Counted from the stretch's first letter, positions 11,231-25,159 are shown. The stretch: 64,000 bases of DNA from Margaritifera margaritifera (GCA_029931535.1 JAQPZY010001665.1:3183501-3247500), one strand, 5' to 3'. The notes: generated from the sequence alone by a model not told the origin. A program made the numbers and translations.

Positions 11231-12546
11231 AAGAGCTGTCAGAAGACGTTATAACTAGCCTGTGCAGCAATGCCCATAGGCAACAGCTGGCAGTGCCGAA
11301 TATTCAACCTTTTAAAGGAAATACTAGTTTGCTTGGAAATATTTCATTTTATACGAAATGAGCATTGTATAATCTCGGATGATAGTATTGTTGACTTGTT
11401 GCGACAGAGTTAACCAGAAATTGTGTACTTGGATTTCTGTAAATACTAGAAACATTAACACTGCAAAACACATTGTAACTGGGGATAACAGTGATCAATA
11501 CTCACTACGTTGAATCAATATACACAGCCCTATTACTTTGCTGTCAACAATATGCAAAACATTCAACACAACGTAAAACTTAAGAAAATCCATTTAAAAA
11601 TAAAATATAGTTCACAGTGACCTACTTTTCACATAATGTTGTTGTACTTCCCATGGAGCATCCACACAGGAGGGTGCCAGACCCTGCAAGAAATAGTGTC
11701 AATTCAATTGATCCTACTGCATAACTTACCCAAAATAACTGAATTAAAGGTAGCTTACCCAAAAATTACTGCAAAAAATAGGTAGCTTAACCAAAATAAC
11801 TGAATAACCAACTTCTGACGAGATGAATCAATATTATCGATCCATTCAAATAAGCTAAAATGCACCCTCAGTATTGTCCGATAAATTGACCAAATATCCA
11901 CCAAAAATACAAGTTGCTGCAACATAAAAGGTAGATTATTATAATCCATTTCTGCATGACATTCTAGCTCTCACCACGTTGGATCTTCGTACCACATAAC
12001 CTAAAACATAGAGTGTTCAGGAAGCAGACCCCATGTGGTGCAAACTATCCTCACCTGATATGTCAACCTTCCAAGTAAACTTGAACTGAATACTTTTCAT
12101 TATAAATTGCATGAAGATGACTAGAACTGTAAACATATCACATACGGTCGTGTACAATCAACATACAGAAGTCACATGTAAATCAATAGTGTTTTTTCAT
12201 ATTAGTCATAAAATGAAATTAAATTTAAACGAACATGTTCTTTAATTTTGCAGTCTATGCAGACAACATCTAACATAGACCTACGGCGCTTTAAAAAAAA
12301 GTCCTAAATCAACTAGTTACCACTATCTATGGTCGAACCGAGGCTGGCATAAATTACTGCATTCGGGCTCAAGACACAAAAAAAGCAAACTGTAACCTGA
12401 TATGCTGTCAGTAAAAAATTACGGGTTTTCACCAGACACTTGCTATATATTTTACCGTATATACCAAAGTTGCATTTACATCTCCTTCTTATAGAATATA
12501 TAGGGTTTATTAGTTGTATATATACATGAAATTCAAATGGCCAGGG
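11231..12546. other. No gene seen; short 'aactgaa..ggtagcttaccc' units
   Basis: Shared with copy B up to about 12000. An ERE-like palindrome with one mismatch (GTTCACAGTGACC) is at 11610-11622. At 11720-11815 there are about three units of an 'aaataactgaataacaggtagcttaccc' repeat that is expanded to about 16 in copy B. The rest is unremarkable. Confidence 0.6.
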
Positions 12547-14374
<1,828 letters not shown>

Positions 14375-16540
14375 AAATTCAAAGCCCAGGTGAGATCATA
14401 TAGAGCTGATTCCATCAATTGCTTTTGTAGAAAAATGTCCATACCAAATGATTTAAAGTGTTAAACAGCTCATGCAAAAACGCAAGGATAGTGTATTCCA
14501 GTTCATTAAGTACAAAACCTGGTGTGCTGTTGTTTTTAAAAGGGATTCTTTCACTTATAATACCAAATTTTAAGATGCTTCTCCTACCACCATTAGCAGG
14601 AGGACCAAAAGGAAAACCTGTCGTAGTCGCACAATGCACATTTTAATGTAGAACACTGCGGGGTAGTTCTGTTTAGTAAATGCTATTTGAAGATATTGCT
14701 TGTGTTATGATGCGCACTCTGGCAAGGATTATGCCAATTTAACAGAGAACCGCATGCATGACTATACTAAGATTACTGTTGAAATGAACCCAATATAAAA
14801 TTATATCGATAATAAAGTGACTAATCCTTATAGAGCATCTAGTTTCTCGGTAAATTATGCATGTTTTTACTGTACAATCCATTATTCTGCCGTTTAAGCT
14901 GACAACGGAGTATTTATTACTCATGGTTTTAATGTTGGTGTTGGCAATTTTTGTATTTGTATTTATGTTCTGTATGATCAAGAGAATTAAACTGGGACAG
15001 TTATAGATAAGGGAACATGGATGGTTAACCTCAGCAAGGAAGAATAGAGATTTCGGACACTATTATGAGTTCCTTACAAAGCTAAATTAAACTAAATTTT
15101 ATCTACAACTTGGTAACTGCTAAGTCTTGTTCATTTTTCTAATCTATGGAAAAGTGTTTATTTTTTAAATAACTTTTACGTCAATATGCATGTGAAATAG
15201 TCCAGCCTACATTGTGTTCTATAGTCTGTATGACGTTGAGAATTTAAACGCGACAGCTAGAGACAAGGGAATATCGATAGTTATGCTCAACGAGGAAGAA
15301 TTTAAATTTATAATGCGTTAAGAAAAAGGAATAAATCGTCGACATCCACAACGCGATTCATGAGTTGTTTTTCCTTTTTTTTAAAGTATGGCAGCTTTAT
15401 GGAATATAGAAAGAATATTAACTGCCTGTATCCTTTTTACAAATAGGCCATTTTGATCTGCTCTGACAGAATTTAATGCTCCCTTTTTTAGCAAAAGAGG
15501 TGGGTCTTCTTACAAAAGATCTTGATTCGTTTGATAATATGTAAGTATAGGAAAAAGTTCGTGTTTTAGAGGACTTTCTTTGATTATATACCCGAGGTAA
15601 TTTTACCATAATAAACATAAAACTTCTTTTTAACACTTTGTAACACAATCAGCTAGGGGATTTAGTAATTTAATTTCCTTCGCATGCGATAGAAATTAGT
15701 TCAGTCTTTTTAAATCTGTCATGATTTATGCAATCTGAATTTCAAAGGAAAAATGTAGATAATGTAGAGATCAAGGATAATTACTTCTTTTGATATTCTA
15801 GAAGCGTTGGGTGATTTCAAACTTATTTATCACACAAGATAATGATTAGGTGCAATGTGATTGATATAGAGTATAAGTAGTGTATGATGTCACTATAGGC
15901 CCCATACGGGACTTTTACGTTGACAAGGCTCTGCTATTTAACATGGTGAAGTCGCTACAGGCCCGTACGGGAATGTCCTGGTGTACTACAGTTAAAAAAA
16001 TCTCGAATTAATCCAAAAATCCCAAAGTCAAGTATTAATCCAAAATGAGAATGAGCTCTTTTAGTAATTTCAATGAATATTTCAAATAAATAATTCCTCT
16101 CGCTGAATTTGCACTAAATTTTCACAAGACAACTATAAACGTCTGATTATTAAAAGGATTCTTCATAGACTGACCACTTGAACAAGAATGAAATATTGTC
16201 TACCAAAATCTCTATATATAAACATAAGTCACGTGACAGAATGTTCTAGAATATGAGTAACTATAATGGACATTTCCTGTGTACACCTCACTTTTCTCAC
16301 ATCAAAACATGGAAAATTCCAATCTAAGTACCAAATGCAATGCAAACAAGACTGACCTTAAACTCAAATGTAGTAAATATGTTGTTTTCAAAATGACCAC
16401 TAAAATACAACTTACCACATAGACACATATTATAAATTCAATATACATAACAATAGTCTCAAACGATATTCATCTTTAGCTTGGTACTGTCGTTTCAATG
16501 TCCCTAATATTGTTTCCCATAAATCGATAATGAAGCCCCC
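14375..16540. other. No supportable gene; copy-A-specific DNA
   Basis: This part of copy A has no counterpart in copy B. A minus frame at 14415-14639 has a somewhat protein-like composition (GPPANGGRRSILKFG) but no family I recognise. At 15890-15990 a short direct duplication occurs: 'gtcactataggccccatacggga' and 'gtcgctacaggcccgtacggga'. It may belong to the same insertion as the island at 16.5-18.5 kb. Confidence 0.4.
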
Positions 16541-16546
16541 TGCTTT

Positions 16547-16897
16547 CTATGGTGGAACTTCAGACTTGAAATCTTTTAATTTCACCGCGTACGTGAAAGC
16601 TGTCGTTTGAAATTGTCTGGAAGTCACTTTTTGGATAGGTCGAATGTAAAAATAATCTTCAGGAGCTACCGACCGACTTTCTTTCTTAACTGGTCTTGAC
16701 TCTCTAGGACTTGTAGTGGAAGTATATGGTGTTGGCTGAGGATCATTCATGTCTTCTTCAAAATCGCTAGCATGAAATTGTGCTAACGCGTCTTGAAGTG
16801 TTTTGGGTGACACAGACCGTCGTTGTCGTCGTCTCTTAGCTTCTTCTGGTTTCTCGTTGGAAAGTCTTTTTCTTTTCATGTTATCATGTTGATTCAA
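16547..16897 (-). CDS. Hypothetical basic protein, virus/transposon-like island
   Basis: Intact 116-codon frame. The N-terminus is very basic (KRKR, then KRRRQRR by residue 28), like a nuclear localisation signal. An acidic, Pro/Thr/Ser-rich middle follows (NDPQPTPYTSTTSP), then a folded-looking tail (EDYFYIRPIQKVTSRQF). It is transcribed away from the zinc-knuckle gene with about 95 bp between the starts, a compact divergent layout unlike the surrounding host DNA. I do not recognise the family. An exon or end gene of an integrated DNA virus or large transposon is possible but unproven. Confidence 0.45.
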   Translation of the reverse strand: MNQHDNMKRKRLSNEKPEEAKRRRQRRSVSPKTLQDALAQFHASDFEEDMNDPQPTPYTSTTSPRESRPVKKESRSVAPEDYFYIRPIQKVTSRQFQTTAFTYAVKLKDFKSEVPP

Positions 16898-16992
16898 AAT
16901 TTGATTTGATTAGAGTACACACTCTCTCCCTGTATACTGAGAGACTCCCTCACCCTAAGAAAATACACTTATTCAGTTTTCAACCTGTGAAG

Positions 16993-17784
16993 ATGGGAGT
17001 GTCACAACAGACCGCATTTCTCGTCGAAGATTTACAGAGAATCATTCGAAAGTGCACTTCTAACAAGATTTCGGACTACTCCACTCGAGATAAAAGTCAA
17101 GATACCTGCTATGTCTGTCAGGAGAAAGGATGTTGGGCTTCAGTTTGTCCACAACGTCAAAGAAAAGTAACCACTAAGACGGGAGAAAAGAGAGGAAAAG
17201 GTAAAGATACCTGTTATCAATGTCAAGAAAAATTATATTTGTCTTGATAGTGTCCTAAGAAAAAGGGAAACAAAGAGAAAAGAACAGAAGAATAATCCTG
17301 ACTAGTGAAGATATTCAAGAAGACAAACAGAAGAAACTGAAGCAGAAGAACCCATAATAGTAAAGAAATTCAAGAAGGCGAGACAAACAGAAGAAACTGA
17401 AGCAGAAGAACCCAAAATAGTAAAGAAATTCAAGAAGGCGAGACAAACAGAAGAAACTGAAGCAGAAGAACCCATAATAGTAAAGAAATTCAAGAAGGCG
17501 AGACAAACAGAAGAAACTGAAGCAGAAAAACCCATAATAGTAAAGAAATTCAAGAAGGCGAGACAAACAGAAGAAACTGAAGCAGAAGAACCCATAATAG
17601 TAAAAAATTTAAGAAGGCGAGACAAACAGAAGAAACTGAAGCAGAAGAACCCATAATAGTAAAGAAATTCAAGAAGGCGAGACAAACAGAAGAAACTGAA
17701 GCAGAAGAACCCATAATAGTAAAAAAATTCAAAAGAGAAAGACAGTCAAAAAAGAAGAAAATGGACTTTGGTGATGTGTTTTGA
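16993..17784 (+). pseudogene. Zinc-knuckle protein with 20-residue repeats, broken
   Basis: ATG at 16993 opens a frame with a short helical N-terminus (AFLVEDLQRIIRKC). A Cys-rich knuckle follows (CYVCQEKGCWASVC, with Cys where the usual His sits). A second knuckle begins with CYQCQEK and is cut by stops at 17245-17250, while CPKKKGN just downstream preserves its end. Seven 60-bp repeats follow in a shifted frame, and the final frame ends KKKKMDFGDVF at about 17784. Zinc knuckles bind nucleic acid. The gene has at least two lesions. Confidence 0.5.
17321..17740 (+). repeat. 60-bp coding minisatellite, 7 copies
   Basis: Unit 'acaaacagaagaaactgaag...' repeats with period 60. One copy is 59 bp because a base is lost near 17605, and this breaks the frame. 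In the sense frame each unit encodes 20 residues, TEETEAEEPIIVKKFKKARQ, an acidic half followed by a basic half. Confidence 0.9.
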
Positions 17785-17820
17785 AATTTCATTGTGATTC
17801 TATTCAAAGAGAATATACAA

Positions 17821-17848
17821 AAAAATGAAAAAAAAAAAAAAAAAAAAC
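17821..17848 (+). repeat. A-rich tract
   Basis: An almost pure A run about 40 bp after the stop of the zinc-knuckle gene. It could mark a retroposed poly(A) tail or be simple sequence. No AATAAA is evident just before it. Confidence 0.5.
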
Positions 17849-17897
17849 GTAAGTGAATCTTTGTCTTGCTTTTTTTTCTTTAGCATGGATAAGATCT

Positions 17898-18546
17898 TCA
17901 CACACTCACACATTTTATAATGGGGGGGGGGGGTTCGGTTTTATTTGATTGGCAATCATCGAATAGTATCTCTTTTCTAAGAGATATAGTTGACCCTGAA
18001 AAGGAACGTTGGGATTTTGAAATGTATGGACTTGACGTCATCAATTGCAGCTGCCTTAAACCTTTTCCACGACCAAGTCCTACTCCTGCTTCTGTGGTAG
18101 TGGAAGTAGTAACTGCTGCTGATGCTGCTGGCGTCTCAGTAGGGGTTATCGATGTAGCCATAGCAGGTTTAGAAGTCCTGGATCGTGAAGGTCTCTTTCT
18201 CTTCGGTTGGGCTAAAGAGGTATGATATATTTCGCTCAGGTGTTTTAACTCTGCCAAAAGGTCTTGTAACAGACTCACCGGTTTGTTTTTACTCTCTTCC
18301 TTCTGTTCACTGTTCAAAGTTTTCTTCTTCTCCTCTTCTTGCTTTGTTTTTTCCTCTTCTTGATGTTGTTGTTGAACAAATGTATGTTCTTCTTCTTTCT
18401 GATATTGCAAAAAACTCTTCAACTCTTCGTTCTGTTTTTTTTTTTCTGAAATCATCATACACTGGTAATGATGGAGAAGGAGCTGAAGGTGGTACTATCG
18501 CCGGCACAAATTCTTGCGGATAGGAAAGCCAAAATGAAGTCATCAC
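17898..18546 (-). pseudogene. Coiled-coil, Lys/Glu/Gln-rich hypothetical protein, one frameshift
   Basis: ATG at 18546 opens a Pro-rich start (PQEFVPAIVPPSAPSPSLP). The frame shifts at an 11-T run (18435-18445) into a 186-codon frame ending at 17898. That frame has a coiled coil (EEEKTKQEEEKKK), a helical piece (LLQDLLAELKHLSEIYHTS), a basic cluster (KRKRPSRSR), a Thr/Ala-rich spacer and a GRGKG motif. The order resembles a structural or scaffold-type protein, but I cannot name a family. It faces the zinc-knuckle gene tail to tail. The island ends exactly where A/B homology resumes (18561/38858). Confidence 0.45.
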
Positions 18547-18560
18547 CCTCTGATCTCTGA

Positions 18561-19545
18561 TTTAATTTTCCGTCTTTCAGCTGACAGCGACTAAAACAAA
18601 ATTGAAAGAAGCTGAAAATATGAAAGATAGAAGTTTATCTTTTTAGTTCTGAATTTTAACTTTTAAGGATGAAAGAGGAATTACCAAACGTTACACGGGT
18701 CATATTACTTTAAATGCTATCTTTTTATTTTTAAAAATCTTAAATCTTGACGACAAAATTTATTAAAGGCTTTTCCTTGTTAAAATTTTATTTTATTTAC
18801 GAATGACTAAACTATGAGAAGGGGGTGCAATTAATGTCAAACTACTGATATGTTACTTTAGTAAAGTACATGTCTTAAATATAGGAGTTATAGAAATAAT
18901 TTAAATAGAGTTTTTATTCAACAATTTTTCTAACATTGTAAGCTCCAATTTTTGTCCGCTAGTTCATAAGTTCACATCTAGACCGAGTGGAAAAAAATAT
19001 TAAAAGCAAAATCAAACACAACATGAGTTTGGTTTGAGAGCTTCAAAACATCATGTGTTGTCACTGAAGGGTTCTTAAACACGCTAATACCACACATAAT
19101 TTTCTTGGAATCAAATTAAAGATCATACTTTCGTAAGACTAACTTCACATTTGTATGTTTTATCTTGCTTCACATTGGTATGTTGTATCAGTACACAATT
19201 ATACGCCGTAGATCAGTATTTCGTGCCACGTACCACCAAACAAGCTCAAAACGCTAAATGGACATAATTATTCCTATCTCTAATTACTAAACACTGATAG
19301 GTGAGAATATCCCTAGATATCCATTCATCAAGAAATCTAAACCATTTTACAAAACTATTCATGCATCAATAAAGTCCCATGAACACAATTTAGTATGATG
19401 CATGTACCTAGTAATCAGGTAATTGCTCTGTCTGAGAAATACCTTGCCAACACCGATTCCACAAAATCAAGATTTTAAAAAAAAATCTATTAAAACACTC
19501 AAAAGAGACGTAAATACAAATAGTACATACCCTAGGTCTGTTACA
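18561..19545. other. No gene seen (duplicated upstream region of PAN exon)
   Basis: Aligned with 38858-39960 in copy B. AT-rich. It forms the distal upstream flank of the PAN first exon. Confidence 0.6.
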
Positions 19546-19680
19546 ATACATACATACATACATACATACATACATACATACATACATACATACATACATA
19601 CATACATACATACATACATACATACATACATACATACATACATACATACATACAAACATACATACATACATACATACATA
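19546..19680. repeat. (CATA)n microsatellite
   Basis: About 33 tetranucleotide units. Copy B has only about 6 at 39961-39986. Confidence 0.95.
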
Positions 19681-20113
19681 CCCACGCAAACATCTTATCA
19701 CATATTCATTCCTGCATTTTTTTTCGAGATAATTCGACCTAGCATTATTTCGTGAGTCGTGATTAATTGTTTCTCGAACTCCCTGTAAATCTCCTGAGCA
19801 TAATAAAACATAATCTCCACCTTTTGTGTGATTTCATGGATTTTGTCAGCCAGGAGAATATTTACATAACGTTACTGTAACCTTTGCATGTGCTCATATG
19901 ACAAATATCTCAGGAGTCTTTGCATCTTTTGGAATATAATGTACGGCTTCAATTATAAATTAGTTTTAGAGACTAGAATCAATTATTGTAGGCTAGCGAT
20001 ACTTCATCTTTTAATCATAAATTTTCTCTTTGTTACTATCTCGCGTCATTGGATGTGTTTCTACGCAGAAATTGATTTTCAAATTATACAACATGCACCA
20101 ATATATCACAGGC

Positions 20114-20120
20114 TATATAT
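20114..20120 (+). promoter_or_regulatory. TATA box, PAN exon copy A
   Basis: TATATAT in 'caggctatatatggcagagaac', 72 bp before the ATG at 20192. The block is conserved with copy B ('caggctatatatagcagagaac'), and the spacing to the ATG suits a short 5' UTR. Confidence 0.45.
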
Positions 20121-20191
20121 GGCAGAGAACTTTCCTGGCTTGATACATTTTAGTTTGGCACTACCTTTGCCAGCACTAAGAGCATGTAACG

Positions 20192-20536
20192 ATGGGCCTT
20201 CAACAGTTGTTGGAAATGTTAAAAATTCTACTCCGTATTTGGATAATTTGGATACAATTTTCCGATATTTGGAATTCGTGTGAAGCAATTTGTCCAACGC
20301 AGAGGACGGGTCTTGGAAAACTTTACCGGGAAAAGAAGCAAGTTGGAAATATTTTCAAAGAATTTTATCAGATATCACTACAAAAATGTGCCGAAGAGTG
20401 CAAAACAAGATCAGATTGTTTGTCGTTCAACTATAGATTGGATGTTCATTTGTGCGAGCTGATAGACAAGTTGTCCTCATCTGATGTTACAGAATCAGCA
20501 CTATACATCCACAGTCATATTTCGACTTGGGACTTT
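20192..20536 (+). CDS. Signal peptide + PAN/apple first exon, copy A
   Basis: 115 codons from the ATG at 20192 to a consensus donor (GTAAGT at 20537). A hydrophobic N-terminus (LLRIWIIWIQFS) looks like a signal peptide. The PAN/apple core follows with its Cys set (CEAIC, CAEECKTRSDCLSFNY, VHLCEL). No stop or indel relative to copy B. The exon ends in phase 0, as does copy B, so it could splice to the EGF-like exon at 45491. No lectin exons follow in copy A. The PAN core differs from copy B by only 3 bases in about 130, while the signal-peptide half is much more diverged. It may be an alternative first exon or a silent paralogous exon. Confidence 0.7.
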
Positions 20537-20599
20537 GTAAGTATTACGATTCCGAAAGTATGAGAAAAATGTATACGTTTTCCTACCCATCCGTTCATG

Positions 20600-21164
20600 T
20601 ATGTCTACATGTTCATTCCCAATATCTGCGGAATAGTACAAACAGCAATTTTAAAACAAAATGTATGATCTAAAAAGAATGATTCTGTTTGCTTCTTGCA
20701 CATCCTTCTTAGGTCAGACATGGATTTTATTGTCTTTGCGCAAATGTATCGAACATTTTATAGGGTTTATCGGTTGGTCAACTTTAAACAGATTTGTTCA
20801 AAGTTTGATTATTAATGCTAGCGGTTAAAATTACGGGTGATACTTAAGCCAGTGCTCTTAATATTCCATATGTTATGGAAACAAATATTTCATGGTTTCT
20901 CATGTTTTTGTATCTTTATCCATATATGATCGCTTTTCAGCATCATTTATCCAATATTGAAAGACCACTATGATAAGATTCTTTGCGTGTCAAAGTTGGT
21001 CAAATTCTGATCAGCATTTGTTTCTAGATAAATTTGTGTAAATGTTTTTTTCAACTTTTAGTAACGGCAGCCATATTTGATGGCAGAATGGTATCTTTTG
21101 TACAAATCTGAAAGGCGTTCAAGTTTGACTTTCTGTCAAATCTGGCCAATTTCTGTTAGGCGGT
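20600..21164. other. Intron-like DNA with 'gccatatttgatgg' repeat
   Basis: Continues the A/B homology. From 21060 it contains one unit of the 'agtaacggcagccatatttgatggcagaat' interspersed family, cut off at about 21164 by the LINE. Confidence 0.6.
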
Positions 21165-21357
21165 TATTCAGAAGAATTAATGATAAGAATTCTTTATTTC
21201 AGACTGCATGGTCCATACATCTAAATTAAAATATACAATAAAATAAGATATAAAATATAGAATTATTTTAAGACACAGAAGTTCATAGGTGTCTTATGTG
21301 CAAATATACAGACCCATCTACAACTACAGAATGTGTCTGTCATTGTTAGGAATAAAA

Positions 21358-22640
21358 TCATGTAAGACATTTAAATAGTAATTTGTTCCATCTATCTATA
21401 ATCTGAGAACTGAAATGAATATCATAGTTCCACAAAGATTTAAAGATACAGTTTTTACTATTTGATATTCGTGTCATCATTGAAAACACATACTTTCTCA
21501 TTAATTCTTCAAAACTAAATACATTATAGTTTACAAACATATTAGAGGCACTATTCCATTTTGGAAGGCTTAGTAGTAAACGAAGACTATTATTATAGCC
21601 AATAACTAGTTTTCTTTTCATACATTCACTAAAGTTTGTCCACAGAGGAGCACAGTACATTGTACAACAATAAGATTTGAATAATCTAATCTTGATATTC
21701 ACAGAACAATTTCTAAATTTACGTAAAAGCATGTTTGTTCTAGTACACAGAAATCTGTAATGTCTCATCATATCTTCATCATCTGACCGGATGGATTTTA
21801 GCATATGACCCAAATACGTATAACTGTCGACATATGCAAGAGCATGGCCGTTAAGAATTACAGAGGGAGGAGATGGTAATTTGAAAGAAGTTGACTGAAA
21901 AGCCATGCAGACCGATTTTTGTGTACTATATATGATATCATTCTCAAATGCGTAATGTTCACATATCTTTAATAATTTCCTTAAACCCGCGATAGAAGGA
22001 CTTATCAATGACATATCATCAGCAAAACTAAAATTGTTATGAAATGACGCATTTAGTGTTAAATGTATCCCCACGTGACACTGTCCCAGGTTACGATTTA
22101 AATCGTCTATGTATATATTAAATAACAATGGCGAAAGAACACCTCCCTGCCTCAACCCATTGGTTACATTAAAGGAATTGGTACTGCACTTCCCCAACGC
22201 ACAAAGTGAAATTGTTTGCCATACCAGTTAACTAGGGTATGAACAATGTAAACGGGTATTTGATTGTCGAGCAACTTTTTAAACAGCCTCCAATGATTAA
22301 TCCTATCAAATGCCTAACTAGCGTCTAAAAAACATGCAAACACAGGGCTACCGTGTTCTAAATAGTAGTTGACAGTTTCCTTAAATGCATAGAGGCATAA
22401 GTCTGTTGAATGTTGTTTTTTAAAACCAAAGTGATTATCAAAAATTGTTACTTCACATCGTTGTAGTACAATACATTCAAAATTTTTCGAAATAATTGTC
22501 GTGAGAGCTATAGGTCTATAATTATTTTTGTCTGCCATATTACCAATTTTGCTTTTCAGTAGCGGGATAATTGTAACTTTTGTGAAATCATGAAGAACAA
22601 AGTTATGTACAAACATGCAATTAAATAGAATCATTAAAAC
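21358..22640 (-). pseudogene. LINE reverse transcriptase
   Basis: The N-terminal part (22314-22634) has NNYRPIALTT and a fingers region ending FACFLDAS. A Lys codon has become a stop at about 22318, just before AFD. After a frameshift near 22200, the palm continues with GLRQGGVLSPLLFNIYIDDL and the catalytic FADD at about 22015-22030, then a thumb/C-terminal region to 21358. The catalytic Asp pair is present but the frame is broken. Confidence 0.9.
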
Positions 22641-23055
22641 AACATGTAGTCTATTATCTGAAATTTAAAATGTTCAACATATAAGAAATCTGATCCTGGA
22701 CAATTACCCCCCTTTTGTTTAGCTATGGCACGTTGGATCTCCGACAATGAGATCAGTTCAATAAGATTAGAAGGGACCTTGCATGCTGAAAGAACATACT
22801 CCTTATTCGAATCGTTTTTAACACTATTGAGTAATGCTTAAAAATGATCTTTTCACATGTTGCATATGTTATTTTGGCCATGGCTCCCATCAATGCAAAT
22901 TGGTAGCCTATTAGAAGCGATAGTAGTATTTTGTTTAACCTGCTTCCAGAATTCCCCTTGTTCTAAATTTGCAAATTTATTTGCAAGCGTGTCTGCTTTA
23001 TGTTTTAGTTCTTCCTTCTTACATAGTCTAAGGGCATTATTAAACTGAGCTCTGG

Positions 23056-23890
23056 TTATTGGTTATTGATACGTCCATGACGAGGTTTACCGTTATCACT
23101 CCACATAAGGTAAGCATTTCGTGCATAGTCGTGCAATTCTTTAACACAGTCATTCCAGCCTGGTATAACCCTATGACCTGGTTTGGATTTTTTCACCAAG
23201 TGTTTACCCGAGTTGGACAAGGTTGTTGCTATATCATTGTAAAATCCATTAATCTGTTTCATATACACAGGATTACTACAGCCATGATCATTACAGGCCG
23301 CTACACAATATGGGATCTCAATCTTGCTTAATAAGAATGAAGATGTTTGAATATAATTCAGGTTTTCGTCGGCAGTGAGGTCTGACCAATTGATGTTGTA
23401 TTTCAAATTTAAGAGTTCATGTGGGCATGAATCAAAACCAGGAAGTAGGTCAGCATTGATAGTCATTAAAGTAGGACGATGGTCGGACCCTACTAGGGTA
23501 TGAATTATTCTTATATCACATATAGCTGAATGAGCAGATTGTGTAGAGACACAGTGATCTAATCATGATACAGTCTTGTGCGAGTCACTGAGAAAAGTAA
23601 AATTTGTGGTCTACGATATGTTTTAAGTCCGATATGATATAACCATATACATTACAAAATTGGCAAAGCTCTTCTCCAAATGGAGTAGATTTGAGCGTAT
23701 TAGCATTCCAATCTCCTAATTCATAAACATTTGGTGTATTAGCATTTTCTACAATAGAATTAATTTTACCCAAATAATCGACAAATTCCCCCAAATTTTC
23801 AACAAGATCACAAGGCAAATAAACATTTACAAAAAGGAATCACCTGTCTTTATAGTAAAACTTTTTAATCCGGTGGTCCAACTATTGAAT
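23056..23890 (-). pseudogene. LINE AP-endonuclease (C-terminal part) and linker
   Basis: Frames at 23585-23818 and beyond give FLFVNVYLPCD, then LGDWNAN (the usual GDFN/GDWN motif) and, after a frameshift, SDHRPTLM at about 23460-23490, the catalytic SDH of the APE fold. The linker ends PGWNDCVKELHDYAR. The first half of the nuclease is missing by 5' truncation. Confidence 0.8.
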
Positions 23891-23959
23891 CATAGGTAAT
23901 GAGATAAGAAGGTCCTAAATAAGGTTGATTGACAGGTGAGTAGTTTAAGGGGTCAGCAT

Positions 23960-24640
23960 AGCCATGTAAGACGAAGGGTTCGGGGAGAGGAGGGAGTGGA
24001 CATGATGGTCATCTATTATATTACGGCTGAAACTGTAGTCATCTATGGTACATTAAAATGGTGTGGACGGCATATCCTTCTATGGAAATGACCACTGGGG
24101 TTGGTATAGCCATATATGGAGCTTTAACACTAGGGAACGATATGCATTTATGCAATTTAACATTACGTATTAGACTGTATGAGGTCTATGAGATTTTAAC
24201 ATTAGGGATGTAAGTATGGTGGTTATGAGAATTTAACAGTACGGATAGGTTGGTATGGTGATTATGGGAATTTAACATAACGTTTGGGTCACAATAGCGT
24301 CAAAAGGAATTTAACATTACGGTTTGGGACGATATGGTCATCTATAGGAATTTAACATTGGGGTGGGTCATCAAGGCCATCTATTGGAGTTTAATAAAGT
24401 GATAGGACACTATGGACACCTATGGGATTTAACATTACATATTGGCCACGGGGGGGGGGGGGCTATTGAAATTTAACATTACCGATGTCACTGTGGGGAT
24501 CTATGGAAATTTAACATTATGGGATCTGATGGAAATTTAATAAGGATATGACAAAAGGTTTCTATGAGAATTTAAAATAATAGGCTGGTCTACCCTTCTG
24601 TGGAAATTGAACATGGGAATGGAACATGGTGAAGAGACAG
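23960..24640 (+). repeat. Degenerate short-unit array, copy B
   Basis: The 'atttaacattacg..gggacgatatggtcatctat' array homologous to 5280-5960, with its own G run at 24450-24462. Confidence 0.75.
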
Positions 24641-25114
24641 ACAAATTTCGTTGTGGACTTTTTTTAAAACCAGAGCACTTAGTGATCCACCTTGTCATGC
24701 TGCATTGATAAAGTTTATGTAGTGCGATAGGTATAGATGGCAAGAAGCGATACCAGATTTGATCCAATGTTACATTTACAATGAAGCACTGAATTAGCAG
24801 CCTTGTATCATATTTATTGTTTGTGATCACACATGATCACACACAAGCTGGAGTTTTCTGGCAAATGTTTCAACCTAGCAAACCATATGTGATTATTGTT
24901 CATAAAGGATTAATTGCGGATTGTCGATCTCTGAAACCTGAAACCTCTAAACGTCCCGCCGGCAAGTAATAAGACTTTATACAGGCGTTCCCTAATACGA
25001 AAAGTCTTGTAAAAGGTGCATAAATTCGAATAATGGCAGTAACTGATATACAGAGGGACTGACTGACTACAGTAACAGCTACTGTATATATTCCTGCCAC
25101 ATTTGTGTTGGGGC

Positions 25115-25159
<45 letters not shown>

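Larger units (their letters stand above)
21165..23892 (-). mobile_element. APE-type LINE (CR1/Jockey group), 5'-truncated
   Basis: Reads leftwards as endonuclease then reverse transcriptase, the order of APE-type non-LTR retrotransposons. Its 3' end lies at about 21165, with 'gaaataaag' close to the end. The 5' end is lost inside the endonuclease at about 23892, typical of incomplete reverse transcription. It sits precisely between the end of duplication copy A and the start of copy B. Stops and frameshifts make it inactive. Confidence 0.85.

Noticed and set aside
17302..17807. Minus-strand frames over the 60-bp repeats
   Set aside because: They are antisense shadows of the repeat. The plus-strand frame continues a zinc-knuckle protein and has the more natural composition.
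16547..18546. Firm assignment of the island to a malacoherpesvirus or a Polinton
   Set aside because: No hallmark gene (capsid, polymerase, protease, integrase) is present in the window. Only the layout is suggestive.
20888..23892. Active LINE
   Set aside because: Stop codons and frameshifts in reverse transcriptase and endonuclease, and a truncated 5' end.
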